A DNA stretch of 64,000 nucleotides from Paraglaciecola mesophila KMM 241 (GCF_000315015.1 NZ_BAEP01000005.1:1-64000); one strand, 5' to 3'. Shown: positions 53,694 through 63,078, counted from the stretch's first letter. Notes: generated from the sequence alone by a model not told the origin. Program-made: numbers and translations.

Positions 53694-53713
53694 TACTGTT
53701 ATTATATACAGCA
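53694..53713. promoter_or_regulatory. LexA (SOS) box
   Basis: TACTGTTATTATATACAGCA keeps the invariant CTGT-N8-ACAG arms and an AT-rich centre of the gammaproteobacterial LexA operator. It is shared by umuDC (left) and the SRAP gene (right, start 43 bases away). A further ACTGTG at 53714-53719 gives half a second site. Confidence 0.88.
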
Positions 53714-53756
53714 TACTGTGAATTCAAATAACTTTAGCTAATTTTTACGGTGCAAC

Positions 53757-54464
53757 ATGTGTGGAAGACTTAATGTGATAGACGATGAGTTCGTTCAAGG
53801 CTTATGTGTCACCCTCGGTATCGATTTAACCATGACGCCGCTCGTGCCCAATCGATTTATTCGCGCTGCAAGCGACGTGCAAATCATCCGCGAGGTCGAT
53901 GGTCAGCGAGTGCTTCAAAAGGCAAGGTGGTGGTTGTTACTTGAACCGAGTGACACTGGATTTAAACCCTCCCAATATACCAGTTTCAATACTCGCTGCG
54001 ATAAGCTGAATGTGCCACATTCTGCTGGCTACTCCCCGTTTAGAACGGCCCGTTGTATCATTGTCGCCAAAGGGTTTGGTGAAACTGAATTTGAATCGCA
54101 AGGGAATAAAAAAGTACCTAAGCACTACCACGACATTATCGCAGACAAAGGCGCAATTACATTTGGTGGCTTATATAAAGAATATATTGCTAAACAAAGC
54201 GCTGAGGTCAACCTTGGTTGTTCAATTATCACCCTGCCCCCACACCCTAAACTGGCACATTTTCATAGCAAATCAAGCCCCATGATGCTGCCGCAGGACG
54301 ACACCTTAGACGCTTGGTTAGACCCAGATTATCAACAAGTAGACTCTTTCAACCACTTGATGCACCCTAGAATAAGGCAAGACTTGATTGCCACTGAGAT
54401 AAATAAACCGAACTTGCACCAACCTATTGGGGCGCCTAGCGTGATCCCGCGTGACATAATGTAA
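53757..54464 (+). CDS. yedK: SOS response-associated peptidase (SRAP, YedK/HMCES-like)
   Basis: A 235 aa protein that forms a DNA-protein crosslink with abasic sites in single-stranded DNA. The catalytic Cys2 is exposed after Met removal (MCGR). Conserved parts include FNTRCDK with the active-site Asn, FGGLYKEY with Glu, and the late LAHFHSKSSPMML with His. It is divergent from umuDC across a LexA box. The insertion GLYKEY instead of GLYE is a small departure from the usual motif. Confidence 0.9.
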   Translation: MCGRLNVIDDEFVQGLCVTLGIDLTMTPLVPNRFIRAASDVQIIREVDGQRVLQKARWWLLLEPSDTGFKPSQYTSFNTRCDKLNVPHSAGYSPFRTARCIIVAKGFGETEFESQGNKKVPKHYHDIIADKGAITFGGLYKEYIAKQSAEVNLGCSIITLPPHPKLAHFHSKSSPMMLPQDDTLDAWLDPDYQQVDSFNHLMHPRIRQDLIATEINKPNLHQPIGAPSVIPRDIM

Positions 54465-54530
54465 AATGCATCACGTGTCATCTGGCGTTCAAGGTTCTCG
54501 GTACTTGGCTGTATCACCCAGCGTCATAGA

Positions 54531-54953
54531 TTGGAGAAACCCTACATTGTGACCATCATCATTCCTGATAAATACCCTGAAATCGCACGAGCGCAGTTCA
54601 ACGCTATTCGAAATGAAATATGGCATATTGCGACCGCGCATGAGTTAGGTAAAGTGGAAGAGTCACTGAAATGGGGCGAGCCGAGTTTTTCAGTACAAGG
54701 CGGCAGCCCTATCCGAATCGACTGGAAAGACAAAACACCAGAGATCTTCAACGTTTATTTTCACTGCCAAACTCGCCTAATCGACACATTCAAAGAGGTG
54801 TACCCAAACAGTTTTACTTATCAGGGCAATCGCGCACTTAGTATTCCTTTAACCAAAAGCATCTATGACACCCCGTTAAATCAGTGCTTGTTAATTGCGA
54901 TGACCTACCACAAGGTAAAACACTTACCGCTGCTGGGAGCTCAACCTGCATAA
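54531..54953 (+). CDS. DUF1801 domain protein
   Basis: A 140 aa soluble protein with EESLKWGEPSFS in the centre and IRIDWKDKTPEIFNVYFHC beyond it, typical of DUF1801 (YdhG-like) proteins of unknown function. The start is uncertain: the TTG at 54531 has no ribosome binding site, while the GTG at 54549 has GGAGA a little too far upstream. It lies 66 bases after the SRAP gene on the same strand and may share its SOS control, which is inference. Confidence 0.75.
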   Translation: MEKPYIVTIIIPDKYPEIARAQFNAIRNEIWHIATAHELGKVEESLKWGEPSFSVQGGSPIRIDWKDKTPEIFNVYFHCQTRLIDTFKEVYPNSFTYQGNRALSIPLTKSIYDTPLNQCLLIAMTYHKVKHLPLLGAQPA

Positions 54954-55051
54954 GAACATGCAATTTACAAACCCCTACACACGCGACGCTATGCGACACC
55001 ATGCTTAAAATCCAACAGTAAATGCGCTCGCGAACTAATGCTAAGCGAACC

Positions 55052-57343
55052 CTATACAGTGTGTTTTTTCTCGTTCACCATGATCAGTAGTTCAGCGGCA
55101 GCTTGAGCATCACACAAAGCTCTGTGATGATTATCAAGAGACAATCCGTATTCTTTGGTTAATTTACCTAACGAATAAGACTTTGAGCCTGGGTAATACT
55201 TGCGCATTTCACGCACCGTACAGAGCTTAGGCATAGAGAACGCTCTTTCTAATCGCCCGTATTCCAGCTTGAAAAATCCATAATCGAAATTCACATTGTG
55301 TGCCACGAAAATACAGTCTTGCATAAACGCTTCTAAATCATCTATCACTTCGCAAAAAAGCGGTGCGTCTTCGACCATATCATTACTGATCCCCGTCAAA
55401 CGGGTAATAAAATGGGGTACACGACGCTCAGGGTTGATAAGGCTACTCCAGCTGTCGACTACTCTACCGTTTATGACTTTAACGGCACCAATCTCTGTAA
55501 TGCGGTGACCTGGCTTACAACCTCCTGTGGTTTCAACATCAACCACAACATAGGGTTGCCGGGGGTTATAACGCCACTCTACTTGACAAACCCCGACGTT
55601 AAACCCGGCATTTTGCAGTGCGTCGATGCTCACCAGCTGATTGGCGCGAAGTTGGTCCCCCGGCGCTTTTACCTCTTCAAAGCGCAGTTGCTGATTTTCA
55701 ATCACCATTAAATCGGGGTAACCATCTTTTAACCCTTGGTAATTTTTCGCCATTGCTCTTAAGTGGTTTGCTACCCACTGTCCATTTACGTGTTGCAAGA
55801 ATACACTGATGATTTCAAGCATTTTAGGGTTCCAACGGAATATACCGTTAGGCTGACCATAGTAACGACTTGCAACTTGCGTCAGGTATGTCATGGCATG
55901 GCTGGTTGGCCTGCTTACCTGATATTGGGCTTGCCGTTGAGATTGAGTGAACAGCGCTAAACGCGCTTCCACCTGAGCTCCTAACTCATCATACAAACAG
56001 TTTTCTTTTATCAGACGTGGTCTGCGGTCAAACTCTGACCCTGTTGCGCGCTCGGCCTCATTAAACAATTCATGCCAAAACGTTAAACCAAATAACGCCC
56101 TGAATAAGCGATTTTCGGTTCTGTAAGCGAATATGTTTGCCAGCGGTTGCACAGGGTTTTGCTCTAGAGGTTCGCTCTGAAGCTCCCTTTGCTGTTTTTC
56201 CCTAGGCACAGTATTATCGACGCACAGGTTTTGCCCCTCGTAGTAGCGTTTTACGCCTAATTCCACGCGATCTTTGTAGACTTCATCAATGTAAAGTTTG
56301 TGACTATGCTCGCGTAAACGCTGGGTACGAACGCTTAACTTTGCTTGATTGAACTTACGTTGGTAAAAATCAAACGCAAACAAACTTAGTTCGTCGTCTT
56401 TCGGTGCATCAAGTAACGTTTCAAGGGCCAACTTGGCGCGCTCTTTATCAAATTTATAGGTTTCTCTGATCAAGCGCTCTTGTGCTTTTTGGTGTGAGGA
56501 TAAACGCCAAAATGCCAACGCTTGTGTTTTGGCATTCTCACAATCAATGGCTAATAAGGCACAGCCTATCTCGTACCAAAAGTGTGCAGCATATTCATTG
56601 GCTGTAGCCCCAATGGGCGTTTGTTGTAATTCTTGCTGTTGCGCCAATGCAATCAGCCCTTCAGGGCACAGAAACCCTAAACGCTGTTTTTGCTGGGCAA
56701 AATAGAAGGCACTTTGGGCTTCTTCAATACCGTCAAAGCGCGGGCCTTGTTGCTTAGATTTATTGCGGGTTTTAAGGACGCCTAAGTCCCGCATGGAAAA
56801 CTTGTCTAGTGCGCTATTGAGATTACCAAAGAATAAAAACAGTAAGTATTGCCACTCATTAACGAACGTCTTTACTTTGAAATCATCACATAAGGTATGT
56901 TGGGTGATTGCATCAGCGCTAAGCGCTCGGGCTAGCGTTAATAAAACGGCTTTGGCAGCACTTTTTTTAAACGTCACCTGTTGTGAGCTTAATAATTCGA
57001 CCAATTGCGCTTTGTTCAGCGTATCGAGCAATGTACTAACATCGCTGGCGACAATCGAACGTAACACGCCACACTCAGTGAGTAACGCTAGCGCCCGTTG
57101 GCAGTCCTCAATTTCCCCGTAGGTTAACGTGCTGCAGGCGATGAACGAGCCTTTACGATTGACCACGCGCACAAACATGCATTGGGTGTTGTGTGCCATT
57201 TGCTCAAAGCGTTGAATAAAATCGTGATGGGCTGGCAGTAATAATGCAGCGCAATGGGTCTGCGTATAAGCGAGGAACTCGTTAAAATGGTCGAGGTAGT
57301 ATTTCTCAGGCAGTATTAGGGCTGATTTCACAGGACTTTGCAT
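55052..57343 (-). CDS. FAN1-like VRR-NUC nuclease fused to a DEDDh exonuclease
   Basis: A 763 aa two-nuclease protein. The N-terminal part (about 55-125) resembles the FAN1 SAP region (RKGSFIACSTLTYGEIEDC), then a helical repeat region (FFGNLNSALDKFSMRDLG). The VRR-NUC domain at about 505-595 has the PD-(D/E)xK residues of FAN1 in GYPDLM and FEEVKAPGDQL. From about 603 a DnaQ-type exonuclease follows with VVVDVETTG, AHNVNFDYGFF and NHHRALCDA (DEDDh). FAN1 cuts 5' flaps and unhooks crosslinks; the added 3'-5' exonuclease would trim ends. The SOS genes umuDC and SRAP lie within 4 kb. Confidence 0.88.
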   Translation of the reverse strand: MQSPVKSALILPEKYYLDHFNEFLAYTQTHCAALLLPAHHDFIQRFEQMAHNTQCMFVRVVNRKGSFIACSTLTYGEIEDCQRALALLTECGVLRSIVASDVSTLLDTLNKAQLVELLSSQQVTFKKSAAKAVLLTLARALSADAITQHTLCDDFKVKTFVNEWQYLLFLFFGNLNSALDKFSMRDLGVLKTRNKSKQQGPRFDGIEEAQSAFYFAQQKQRLGFLCPEGLIALAQQQELQQTPIGATANEYAAHFWYEIGCALLAIDCENAKTQALAFWRLSSHQKAQERLIRETYKFDKERAKLALETLLDAPKDDELSLFAFDFYQRKFNQAKLSVRTQRLREHSHKLYIDEVYKDRVELGVKRYYEGQNLCVDNTVPREKQQRELQSEPLEQNPVQPLANIFAYRTENRLFRALFGLTFWHELFNEAERATGSEFDRRPRLIKENCLYDELGAQVEARLALFTQSQRQAQYQVSRPTSHAMTYLTQVASRYYGQPNGIFRWNPKMLEIISVFLQHVNGQWVANHLRAMAKNYQGLKDGYPDLMVIENQQLRFEEVKAPGDQLRANQLVSIDALQNAGFNVGVCQVEWRYNPRQPYVVVDVETTGGCKPGHRITEIGAVKVINGRVVDSWSSLINPERRVPHFITRLTGISNDMVEDAPLFCEVIDDLEAFMQDCIFVAHNVNFDYGFFKLEYGRLERAFSMPKLCTVREMRKYYPGSKSYSLGKLTKEYGLSLDNHHRALCDAQAAAELLIMVNEKKHTV

Positions 57344-57392
57344 ATAGGTTACGTTCTATTGAGGTATAGGGGTTTTTGCGGTGGCAGTCTTA

Positions 57393-57875
57393 TCATTCAT
57401 CAAGAGTGATACTGTCAATCAATAAACAAAAATCACCCTCTTGGCGATCGCTGATCAAAAATCCCAGCTGTTTTACTTCTAACCAATTCAGTGGTGGGGC
57501 ATCAAGCACTTTTTTGCCGCGCAATGTTGCCTTAAACTCACTCAATTTAAAGTGGAATGTTTGCCATTCATTTGCTTCAGTGGTGAACCCGACACCATAA
57601 GACGGCGCACCTTTTTCACTAGCTGCTTTCAATCGAAACTGATAGCGCTTGCCATCACCCATCACACGAATCGACACTTGGGTTTCATCGCGCACGTTAG
57701 ATACAAATACTCGCCGGTTTACGGATGCAAAACCACCATTGTTTTCAAGTGAAACATGCCCGCTAAACACGGCGAGTTTATCAACATGGGATAACTGTGA
57801 CTTTGATACACCACCCATCACGCCATCGTTTACCGATTGCCAGCTGTCATTTTCATTAATTTTAAAAAGATTCAT
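57393..57875 (-). CDS. CIA30-family protein (NDUFAF1-like)
   Basis: A 160 aa protein of the complex-I intermediate-associated 30 family, a galactose-binding-like beta-sandwich. Signatures are WQSVNDGVMGGVSKSQL and GHVSLENNGGFASVN, then RYQFRLKA and WLEVKQLGFLISDRQEGDF. Bacterial members are not proven complex I factors; many are of unknown function. The ATG at 57875 is taken as start; a GTG at 57890 adds five residues. It is 50 bases upstream of the FAN1-like gene on the same strand, so they may be co-transcribed. Confidence 0.87.
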   Translation of the reverse strand: MNLFKINENDSWQSVNDGVMGGVSKSQLSHVDKLAVFSGHVSLENNGGFASVNRRVFVSNVRDETQVSIRVMGDGKRYQFRLKAASEKGAPSYGVGFTTEANEWQTFHFKLSEFKATLRGKKVLDAPPLNWLEVKQLGFLISDRQEGDFCLLIDSITLDE

Positions 57876-57890
57876 GGGTGACGCGCTCAC

Positions 57891-58226
57891 TTTCTATTAT
57901 CTATTGCTTATCGCCTATTTCAACAGGCCAATATTTTCATACAGTAGTTCATACAGTATTTTACCCAGCTTTATTGTTTTGACGCAAGTTGTGAATGCAT
58001 ATTTGCCAGTAGGAACATATGCGCAGCATTAAGAATTAACGCTTATACGCTTAAGCGGTTTATAGGTTCATCATCGTATTTCACAGTGCATTGCTGTTCT
58101 TTGCAGAGTTGCTCATGTGATCTTTCATTGATAATTTTTTTTGCTAGTCGCCAACGCTGCAGGTTTGCAACCCTCATACACAACGCGTATTCTGCGCTTA
58201 ACTATTTGAGAAAAATAAGATTCTTT
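57891..58226. other. Intergenic region without recognised features
   Basis: A 336-base divergent region between the CIA30 and DUF2891 genes. The frame of the right gene continues upstream to 58086 but without signal-peptide logic or ribosome binding site, so this part is treated as non-coding. No repeat or clear promoter was seen. Confidence 0.5.
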
Positions 58227-59333
58227 ATGAAAATCAAAGCCATGAGTTTGTCGATTGCTATGTACTGTGGCATCGCCTTCGCAGCGCAAAATGACCAAGT
58301 AATAGCGCCGAGCAAAGACCAAGTGACCGATCGTTTCGCCGAACTTGCCCTTGAGTGCGTACACAAAGAGTACCCCAACATCATTAAGCACATGATGACG
58401 AGCAAAGACGACGTTAAAACGCCAAAAGAGTTGTACCCTGCTTTTTACGGTTGTTTCGATTGGCATTCATCTGTACATGGCCATTGGTTGCTGGCACGTA
58501 TTGCCAGTCAGTACCCAGACTCAGAGCATTATCAGGATATAATTGCAAGTTTGAATAAAAGCTTTAGCCAAGCGAATATTCAGGGTGAACTGGCTTATTT
58601 TAACCGTGAAGATACAGGCACCAGTTTTGAGCGCCCTTATGGCTTGGCGTGGTTCTTACAGCTAACCAGTGAATTACGTGAATGGGACGACCCCCAGGCG
58701 AAAAAATGGTTAGCAACGCTTATGCCGCTGGAAGATAAAATCGTCGCGAACGTTGGTGACTGGCTCCCCAAGTTGTCATTTCCGATCCGTGTGGGCGAGC
58801 ACAGCCAAACCGCGTTTGCCTTTGGCCTAATGTTAGACTGGAGTGAAACAGCGAACAATACGGTCTTTAATCAGCTGCTTAAAAGCACCGTGAGTCGCTT
58901 ATACACCAATGATGTTAATTGCCCATTAGCATATGAGCCATCGGGCCAAGATTTCTTATCACCTTGCATTGCAGAAGCGGATTTAATGCGCCGCATTTTA
59001 CCGCCCAGCGAATATGCGACTTGGTTAACATCATTTTTGCCGTCGATTCCGCAAAACGGAGACAGCCATTGGATGAGCGTAGCCACTGTCGTAGATAAAA
59101 GTGACGGAAAACTCGCACACTTAGATGGCCTAAACCTGAGCCGAGCGTGGATGCTAGAGGGGATTGCATCTGCGCTGCCAGCAAACGATAAACGAGTAGC
59201 CGCTATCCAAAGTGCAGCCCGGAATCACCACCAAGCGGGCATAAATTCCGTTATTCACGATATGCACTATATGGGCAGCCATTGGCTGGGCAGCTTTGCA
59301 ACGTATTTAACGACCGAGCGAGGATTGCGCTAG
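58227..59333 (+). CDS. Exported DUF2891 protein
   Basis: A 368 aa protein from the ATG at 58227, which gives the signal peptide MKIKAMSLSIAMYCGIAFA. The mature part has the DUF2891 hallmarks PAFYGCFDWHSSVHGHW, RPYGLAWFLQL and FLSPCIAEADLMRRIL, with a late MHYMGSHWLGSFATYL. It is an all-alpha toroid-like fold by sequence pattern, possibly carbohydrate-active, but no function is established. Alone in its transcription unit. Confidence 0.87.
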   Translation: MKIKAMSLSIAMYCGIAFAAQNDQVIAPSKDQVTDRFAELALECVHKEYPNIIKHMMTSKDDVKTPKELYPAFYGCFDWHSSVHGHWLLARIASQYPDSEHYQDIIASLNKSFSQANIQGELAYFNREDTGTSFERPYGLAWFLQLTSELREWDDPQAKKWLATLMPLEDKIVANVGDWLPKLSFPIRVGEHSQTAFAFGLMLDWSETANNTVFNQLLKSTVSRLYTNDVNCPLAYEPSGQDFLSPCIAEADLMRRILPPSEYATWLTSFLPSIPQNGDSHWMSVATVVDKSDGKLAHLDGLNLSRAWMLEGIASALPANDKRVAAIQSAARNHHQAGINSVIHDMHYMGSHWLGSFATYLTTERGLR

Positions 59334-59504
59334 CAACGTTTTAGGTTGTTCAGGAGTTATCTTAAGAATAATAAGTGGAGGCTCAGAAAAACCTCACCGG
59401 CTTGTTTATAACAAACATAACACTAGACCGCGTCTTAGAAGCTGTGCTTAAGAAGCCCAGTTATAGAATATGTGTATACGCAGCTAAGTATTTTATATTA
59501 ATGG

Positions 59505-59894
59505 TCACGTCTGACAAAAAGTCTTGACCATGAATTCCAAATCCTCAATGACTAAGGGTTTGCTTACGTATCTTTTAACACAGGTATGTGAAAGAGACCG
59601 CTGAATATCACTTGCTTCTTCTGAGGAAGATAACATAACTATCGTATCGCAATGGTTCTGTTGAAGTTCATAGTTATCTAGGAATTCGTGACCATTCATA
59701 CCCGGCATATTAATATCTAACAGTATCAAAGTCGGTGGCGTAGCTAGCCCTTCTAAAATAGAGAGCGCCTCTTCACCATCGTATGCTTGATGTATCGCTA
59801 TTTCAGTATCGTACTTTTCTATCATATTCTTGAGTAAGAATTGTTCAATTTCACTATCATCTACAATGAGAATAGAAGGCTTTTTCATAATCAC
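59505..59894 (-). CDS. Stand-alone response regulator (CheY-like)
   Basis: A 129 aa single receiver domain. Acidic pocket VDDSE, phosphoacceptor Asp60 in LLDINMPGMNG, switch Ser in MLSSSEE and Lys in YVSKPL. The subgroup is that of small receivers placed beside hybrid PAS kinases, as in phytochrome-associated Rcp1. It begins 35 bases after the kinase gene on the same strand, so it is the likely phosphate acceptor. There is no DNA-binding output domain, so the signal must pass by protein contact. Confidence 0.92.
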   Translation of the reverse strand: MIMKKPSILIVDDSEIEQFLLKNMIEKYDTEIAIHQAYDGEEALSILEGLATPPTLILLDINMPGMNGHEFLDNYELQQNHCDTIVMLSSSEEASDIQRSLSHTCVKRYVSKPLVIEDLEFMVKTFCQT

Positions 59895-59929
59895 TATTCA
59901 CTCTTTAATATCGCAGTTTTATTATCGGG

Positions 59930-61792
59930 TTAGTTTGTCATTGGCAAGGTTACGATGAATTTCGTATCCATATCCTCATCCGTAAATACTATCTCGCCTT
60001 CAAGGCGCTCAATGGTATTTTTAAGCATGTATAAACCTAGGCCTGAACCAAATGAGGTTTTAGGATGAAAACGTTTGAACATACTAAAAAGACTTGCTTG
60101 ATGTTTCTTAGGTATACCTAGACCATTATCCGATACTTCTAATATAAATCGTTTTGAAATGTTGTAAGTCTTAATTTTTATATACGATTTAGGTTTCGCA
60201 ATATCTTGATATTTAACTGCGTTAGATAATAAGTTCTCAACAATTAGTGCAAAAAGTGTCTTTGGTAAACACAATGTATTACGTGCACTCAGGTCGAAAT
60301 CAATTTTTAATCTTTCGAAATTATCCATGCCCTTAATTTTGCCAATTGCCTCGTGGATCGTTTGTTTTACGTTCACCTCTATCAATTCCTCTTGAGCATG
60401 TCTCACTTTTGTCAACACAAGGATATCTTTGACAAGCGTTTCAAGCTTCCCGAGTGAAGTTTGAACTAAAGCGATCTTTTCCAAAGAGTCATCTGTTTGG
60501 CCTTCCCTTAGATCCTCGTTGACTAAATCTAACATTCTAATAGAAGATATGAGCGGTGATCTAAGATCATGAGAGGTTCTGTAGGCGAATTCTTCAAGCT
60601 CAGCATTCGCTTTTTTAATATCGGCCTGCGTTTTTTTACGCACCGAAATATCACGAACGATACCACTATAAAGCTTGCGCCCATGAACGTTGACTTCGCT
60701 AACAGACAAATCGAGGGGGAATGTGCTGCCATCCTTTCTTAGGCCTACCACTTCTCTGCCACTTCCTATGACACGCTTAACTCCTGTTTTATGGTAGTTA
60801 CTTAAATATTCATCATGTTCACTGTGGTAAGGCTCAGGCATAAGGATCTTCACATTTTTGCCTACCGTCTCGATCATTGTGAAGCCGAATATAACCTCGC
60901 ACGCTTTGTTATAATGTTCGATAATTCCATATTCATTGATGGTAATCAAACCATCGACAGTATTATCTAGCACCGCGGCTAAACGTAGTTGCGCTTCTTG
61001 GATATCGGAGATATCTCGAATGATACCGCTGTATATAGTTCGTCCTTTAACCTCTACCTCACTGACGGAAAGATCCATCGGAAAAACAGTTCCATCTTTC
61101 TTTCTACCCTCAACCTGGCGACCAATACCTATGACTTTCCGAGTACCACTGGTATAGTAATTTTGCAAATATCCATCGTGTTCTTCGCGGTAGGGTTCAG
61201 GCATTAATACCTTCACATTTTTACCAATAACATTTTTCGCTTCATAACCAAAAAGTACCTCACAAGCTCGGTTAAAGGTCTCTATGCAGCCGCGTCTATC
61301 AATCGTAATCAGTCCATCAACGGTATTATCAACAATGGCTTGCAGTGAAGCTTGGCTGTCTTTAGATGATTGTTCTGCATTTTTTATATCTGAAATATCG
61401 CGAATAGTCCCAACAAACATCTTAACCCCTGAAATCGACATCTCGTTTACGCTCAACTCCATGGGGAATACGGTGCCATCTTTTCGCTTTGCTTGAACCT
61501 CGCGAATTGCACCTATCACGTTTTTATCTCCCGTAGACAAGTAGTTTTCAATATAGATGTCATGCTCTCCATGATAAGGATCTGGCATCAGCATCTTCAC
61601 ATTACATCCAATGACCTCAATTGCATCGTATTGAAATATTCTTTCGGCCGAACGATTGAAGCTATCAATGACCCCGCGATGGTCAATTGTAATGATGCCG
61701 TCAATCACTGTATTTAAAACGGCCGATAACTTTGTCGTGTAACCTTGTAAATTTTCATTAGGGGGAATTTGAGGGATATTTTTACCGGACAT
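59930..61792 (-). CDS. Soluble histidine kinase with three FixL-like PAS domains
   Basis: A 620 aa cytoplasmic kinase without membrane segments. Three tandem PAS domains (about 20-135, 148-263, 270-384) are closely similar to each other. Each carries the FixL-type LMPxPYxxxHD motif, with His77, His205 and His326 at the position of the haem-ligand His200 of Bradyrhizobium FixL, and an Arg 20 residues later (R97, R225, R346), like FixL Arg220. FixL Arg206 is Asn in all three. Then follow HisKA (H408 in RTSHDLRSPL) and the ATPase domain (NLLSNAVKYQ, DNGLGIPKK, GSGLGLYML). The response regulator follows. Confidence 0.92.
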   Translation of the reverse strand: MSGKNIPQIPPNENLQGYTTKLSAVLNTVIDGIITIDHRGVIDSFNRSAERIFQYDAIEVIGCNVKMLMPDPYHGEHDIYIENYLSTGDKNVIGAIREVQAKRKDGTVFPMELSVNEMSISGVKMFVGTIRDISDIKNAEQSSKDSQASLQAIVDNTVDGLITIDRRGCIETFNRACEVLFGYEAKNVIGKNVKVLMPEPYREEHDGYLQNYYTSGTRKVIGIGRQVEGRKKDGTVFPMDLSVSEVEVKGRTIYSGIIRDISDIQEAQLRLAAVLDNTVDGLITINEYGIIEHYNKACEVIFGFTMIETVGKNVKILMPEPYHSEHDEYLSNYHKTGVKRVIGSGREVVGLRKDGSTFPLDLSVSEVNVHGRKLYSGIVRDISVRKKTQADIKKANAELEEFAYRTSHDLRSPLISSIRMLDLVNEDLREGQTDDSLEKIALVQTSLGKLETLVKDILVLTKVRHAQEELIEVNVKQTIHEAIGKIKGMDNFERLKIDFDLSARNTLCLPKTLFALIVENLLSNAVKYQDIAKPKSYIKIKTYNISKRFILEVSDNGLGIPKKHQASLFSMFKRFHPKTSFGSGLGLYMLKNTIERLEGEIVFTDEDMDTKFIVTLPMTN

Positions 61793-62132
61793 ACACTTAA
61801 CTCAAGTCATCAAACATTACATGCTTAAAGCATAGACATATTTGAAAAAAATCAAGCATATACCTAAGTATAAATTTTTCTTTTATGGATCTGCTAAGTT
61901 ACTGATAGGCGGATAAAGGAAGACTAAAAATAAAACAAATAGCGATAAGCTTTAAGTAGCGCATACAGAATTCAATATGCGTGTCGAGACTCAACGTCGT
62001 CAAAATATTACGCGAAGGGCAATATTTATTTTAAAAAGACTGGAGTTTGTAGCGAACAATAAACGGCAAAAATTGGTATTTACGGCAAGAACTTTCCTTA
62101 CTCATCAGCTTAAAATTAAAACAAATATACAG
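61793..62132. other. AT-rich intergenic region upstream of the PAS kinase
   Basis: A 340-base stretch holding the kinase promoter on the minus strand. An open frame at 61977-62192 overlaps the end of the next gene, lacks a ribosome binding site and has unlikely composition, so no gene is called. No terminator hairpin was recognised for the gene ending at 62133. Confidence 0.5.
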
Positions 62133-62792
62133 CTAGATCTCGGAAGTGCCTATGCCGAGCGAGTTCTTCACCTGTTCAAACAAGCCTTCTGACTCCCCGC
62201 GAGAGGCTATCGATAGCCCCGCGTCAGATAGATAAAAACTGTCCAGTGAAAATAAATATTCTCGGCTTTGTGTTAGGTAGGTGACTACGTCGTCTTCATG
62301 TACGTCAGCGTCTTGCAGTTGTTTCGCATATTCCTGAGACTGTCCTAGTTCGTAAAACTCTGACAACGAATTTACATCATCTAACTTACTTTGCAGCCTA
62401 GGATTTCTATCGAGGTATTGTTGAAGCTGGGCGAGGCCCTTGTGCTCAGGCTCATGCTCGCTGCTAACAACCCACGCCCCTTCTTCTTGGGTGAGCTTAA
62501 CATCAAACGTAAGACCTAAATTTTTCGCAGTATTAGTGAGATCTTCAGCGACCCCGCGCATGTTAAAGCTAAGCATATTATCTAGCGTTTGTAGATTTAT
62601 GCCGTTCTCGCCTGATTTCAAACGCTCTAACGCATCATCAATGTTTCCATTTGCAAGATTACTTTGCACATCAGACAACCCAGCAGAAATATTATTTTTC
62701 TGGGCATCCACCACACTTTGTAATGCCGCATCAGCATCGCTGGAGTTGTTTAGATAATCAAATAAGGATGTTTTTGATTGTTGAATTTCCAT
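62133..62792 (-). CDS. Hypothetical protein, acidic and helical
   Basis: About 219 aa with no recognised domain, signal peptide or membrane helix. It is acidic and largely helical by pattern, with heptad-like stretches (ALQSVVDAQKNNISAGLSDVQSNL) and one short strand region (FDVKLTQEEGAWVVSSEHE) in the middle. The Ser/Gln-rich beginning MEIQQSKTSLFDYLNN resembles proteins exported without signal peptides or flagellar-type proteins, but this is weak. The ATG at 62792 has AGGA nine bases ahead; in-frame Met codons at 62801 and 62819 are alternatives. It is alone between divergent genes. Confidence 0.7.
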   Translation of the reverse strand: MEIQQSKTSLFDYLNNSSDADAALQSVVDAQKNNISAGLSDVQSNLANGNIDDALERLKSGENGINLQTLDNMLSFNMRGVAEDLTNTAKNLGLTFDVKLTQEEGAWVVSSEHEPEHKGLAQLQQYLDRNPRLQSKLDDVNSLSEFYELGQSQEYAKQLQDADVHEDDVVTYLTQSREYLFSLDSFYLSDAGLSIASRGESEGLFEQVKNSLGIGTSEI

Positions 62793-63078
62793 CGTATTCA
62801 TTCCTAAGTGTTCAACCATGGCCGTTCTTAACCATGCTAATCCGGTTATGTAATCTACATGTGAGTAAAAAATCGGTTTACTTTACATGTTTATTAACTC
62901 TTCACTAGCAAACCCTAAGCCAACAAATACTGTTCACCTGAACTTCAGTGAAAAGGCGAGAAACTGCGTTAAAACATTTACCCATTTACTATTCGTATGG
63001 CTATTCGCAACCTTGCGGCTTCGTGCTAAAGTCGGGGATAAATAACTGTTTACCTTCACTTTTCAAAAAGGAATTCAC

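Noticed and set aside
61977-62192. Plus-strand 71-codon frame
   Set aside because: It overlaps the end of the hypothetical gene, lacks a start signal and has no family resemblance.
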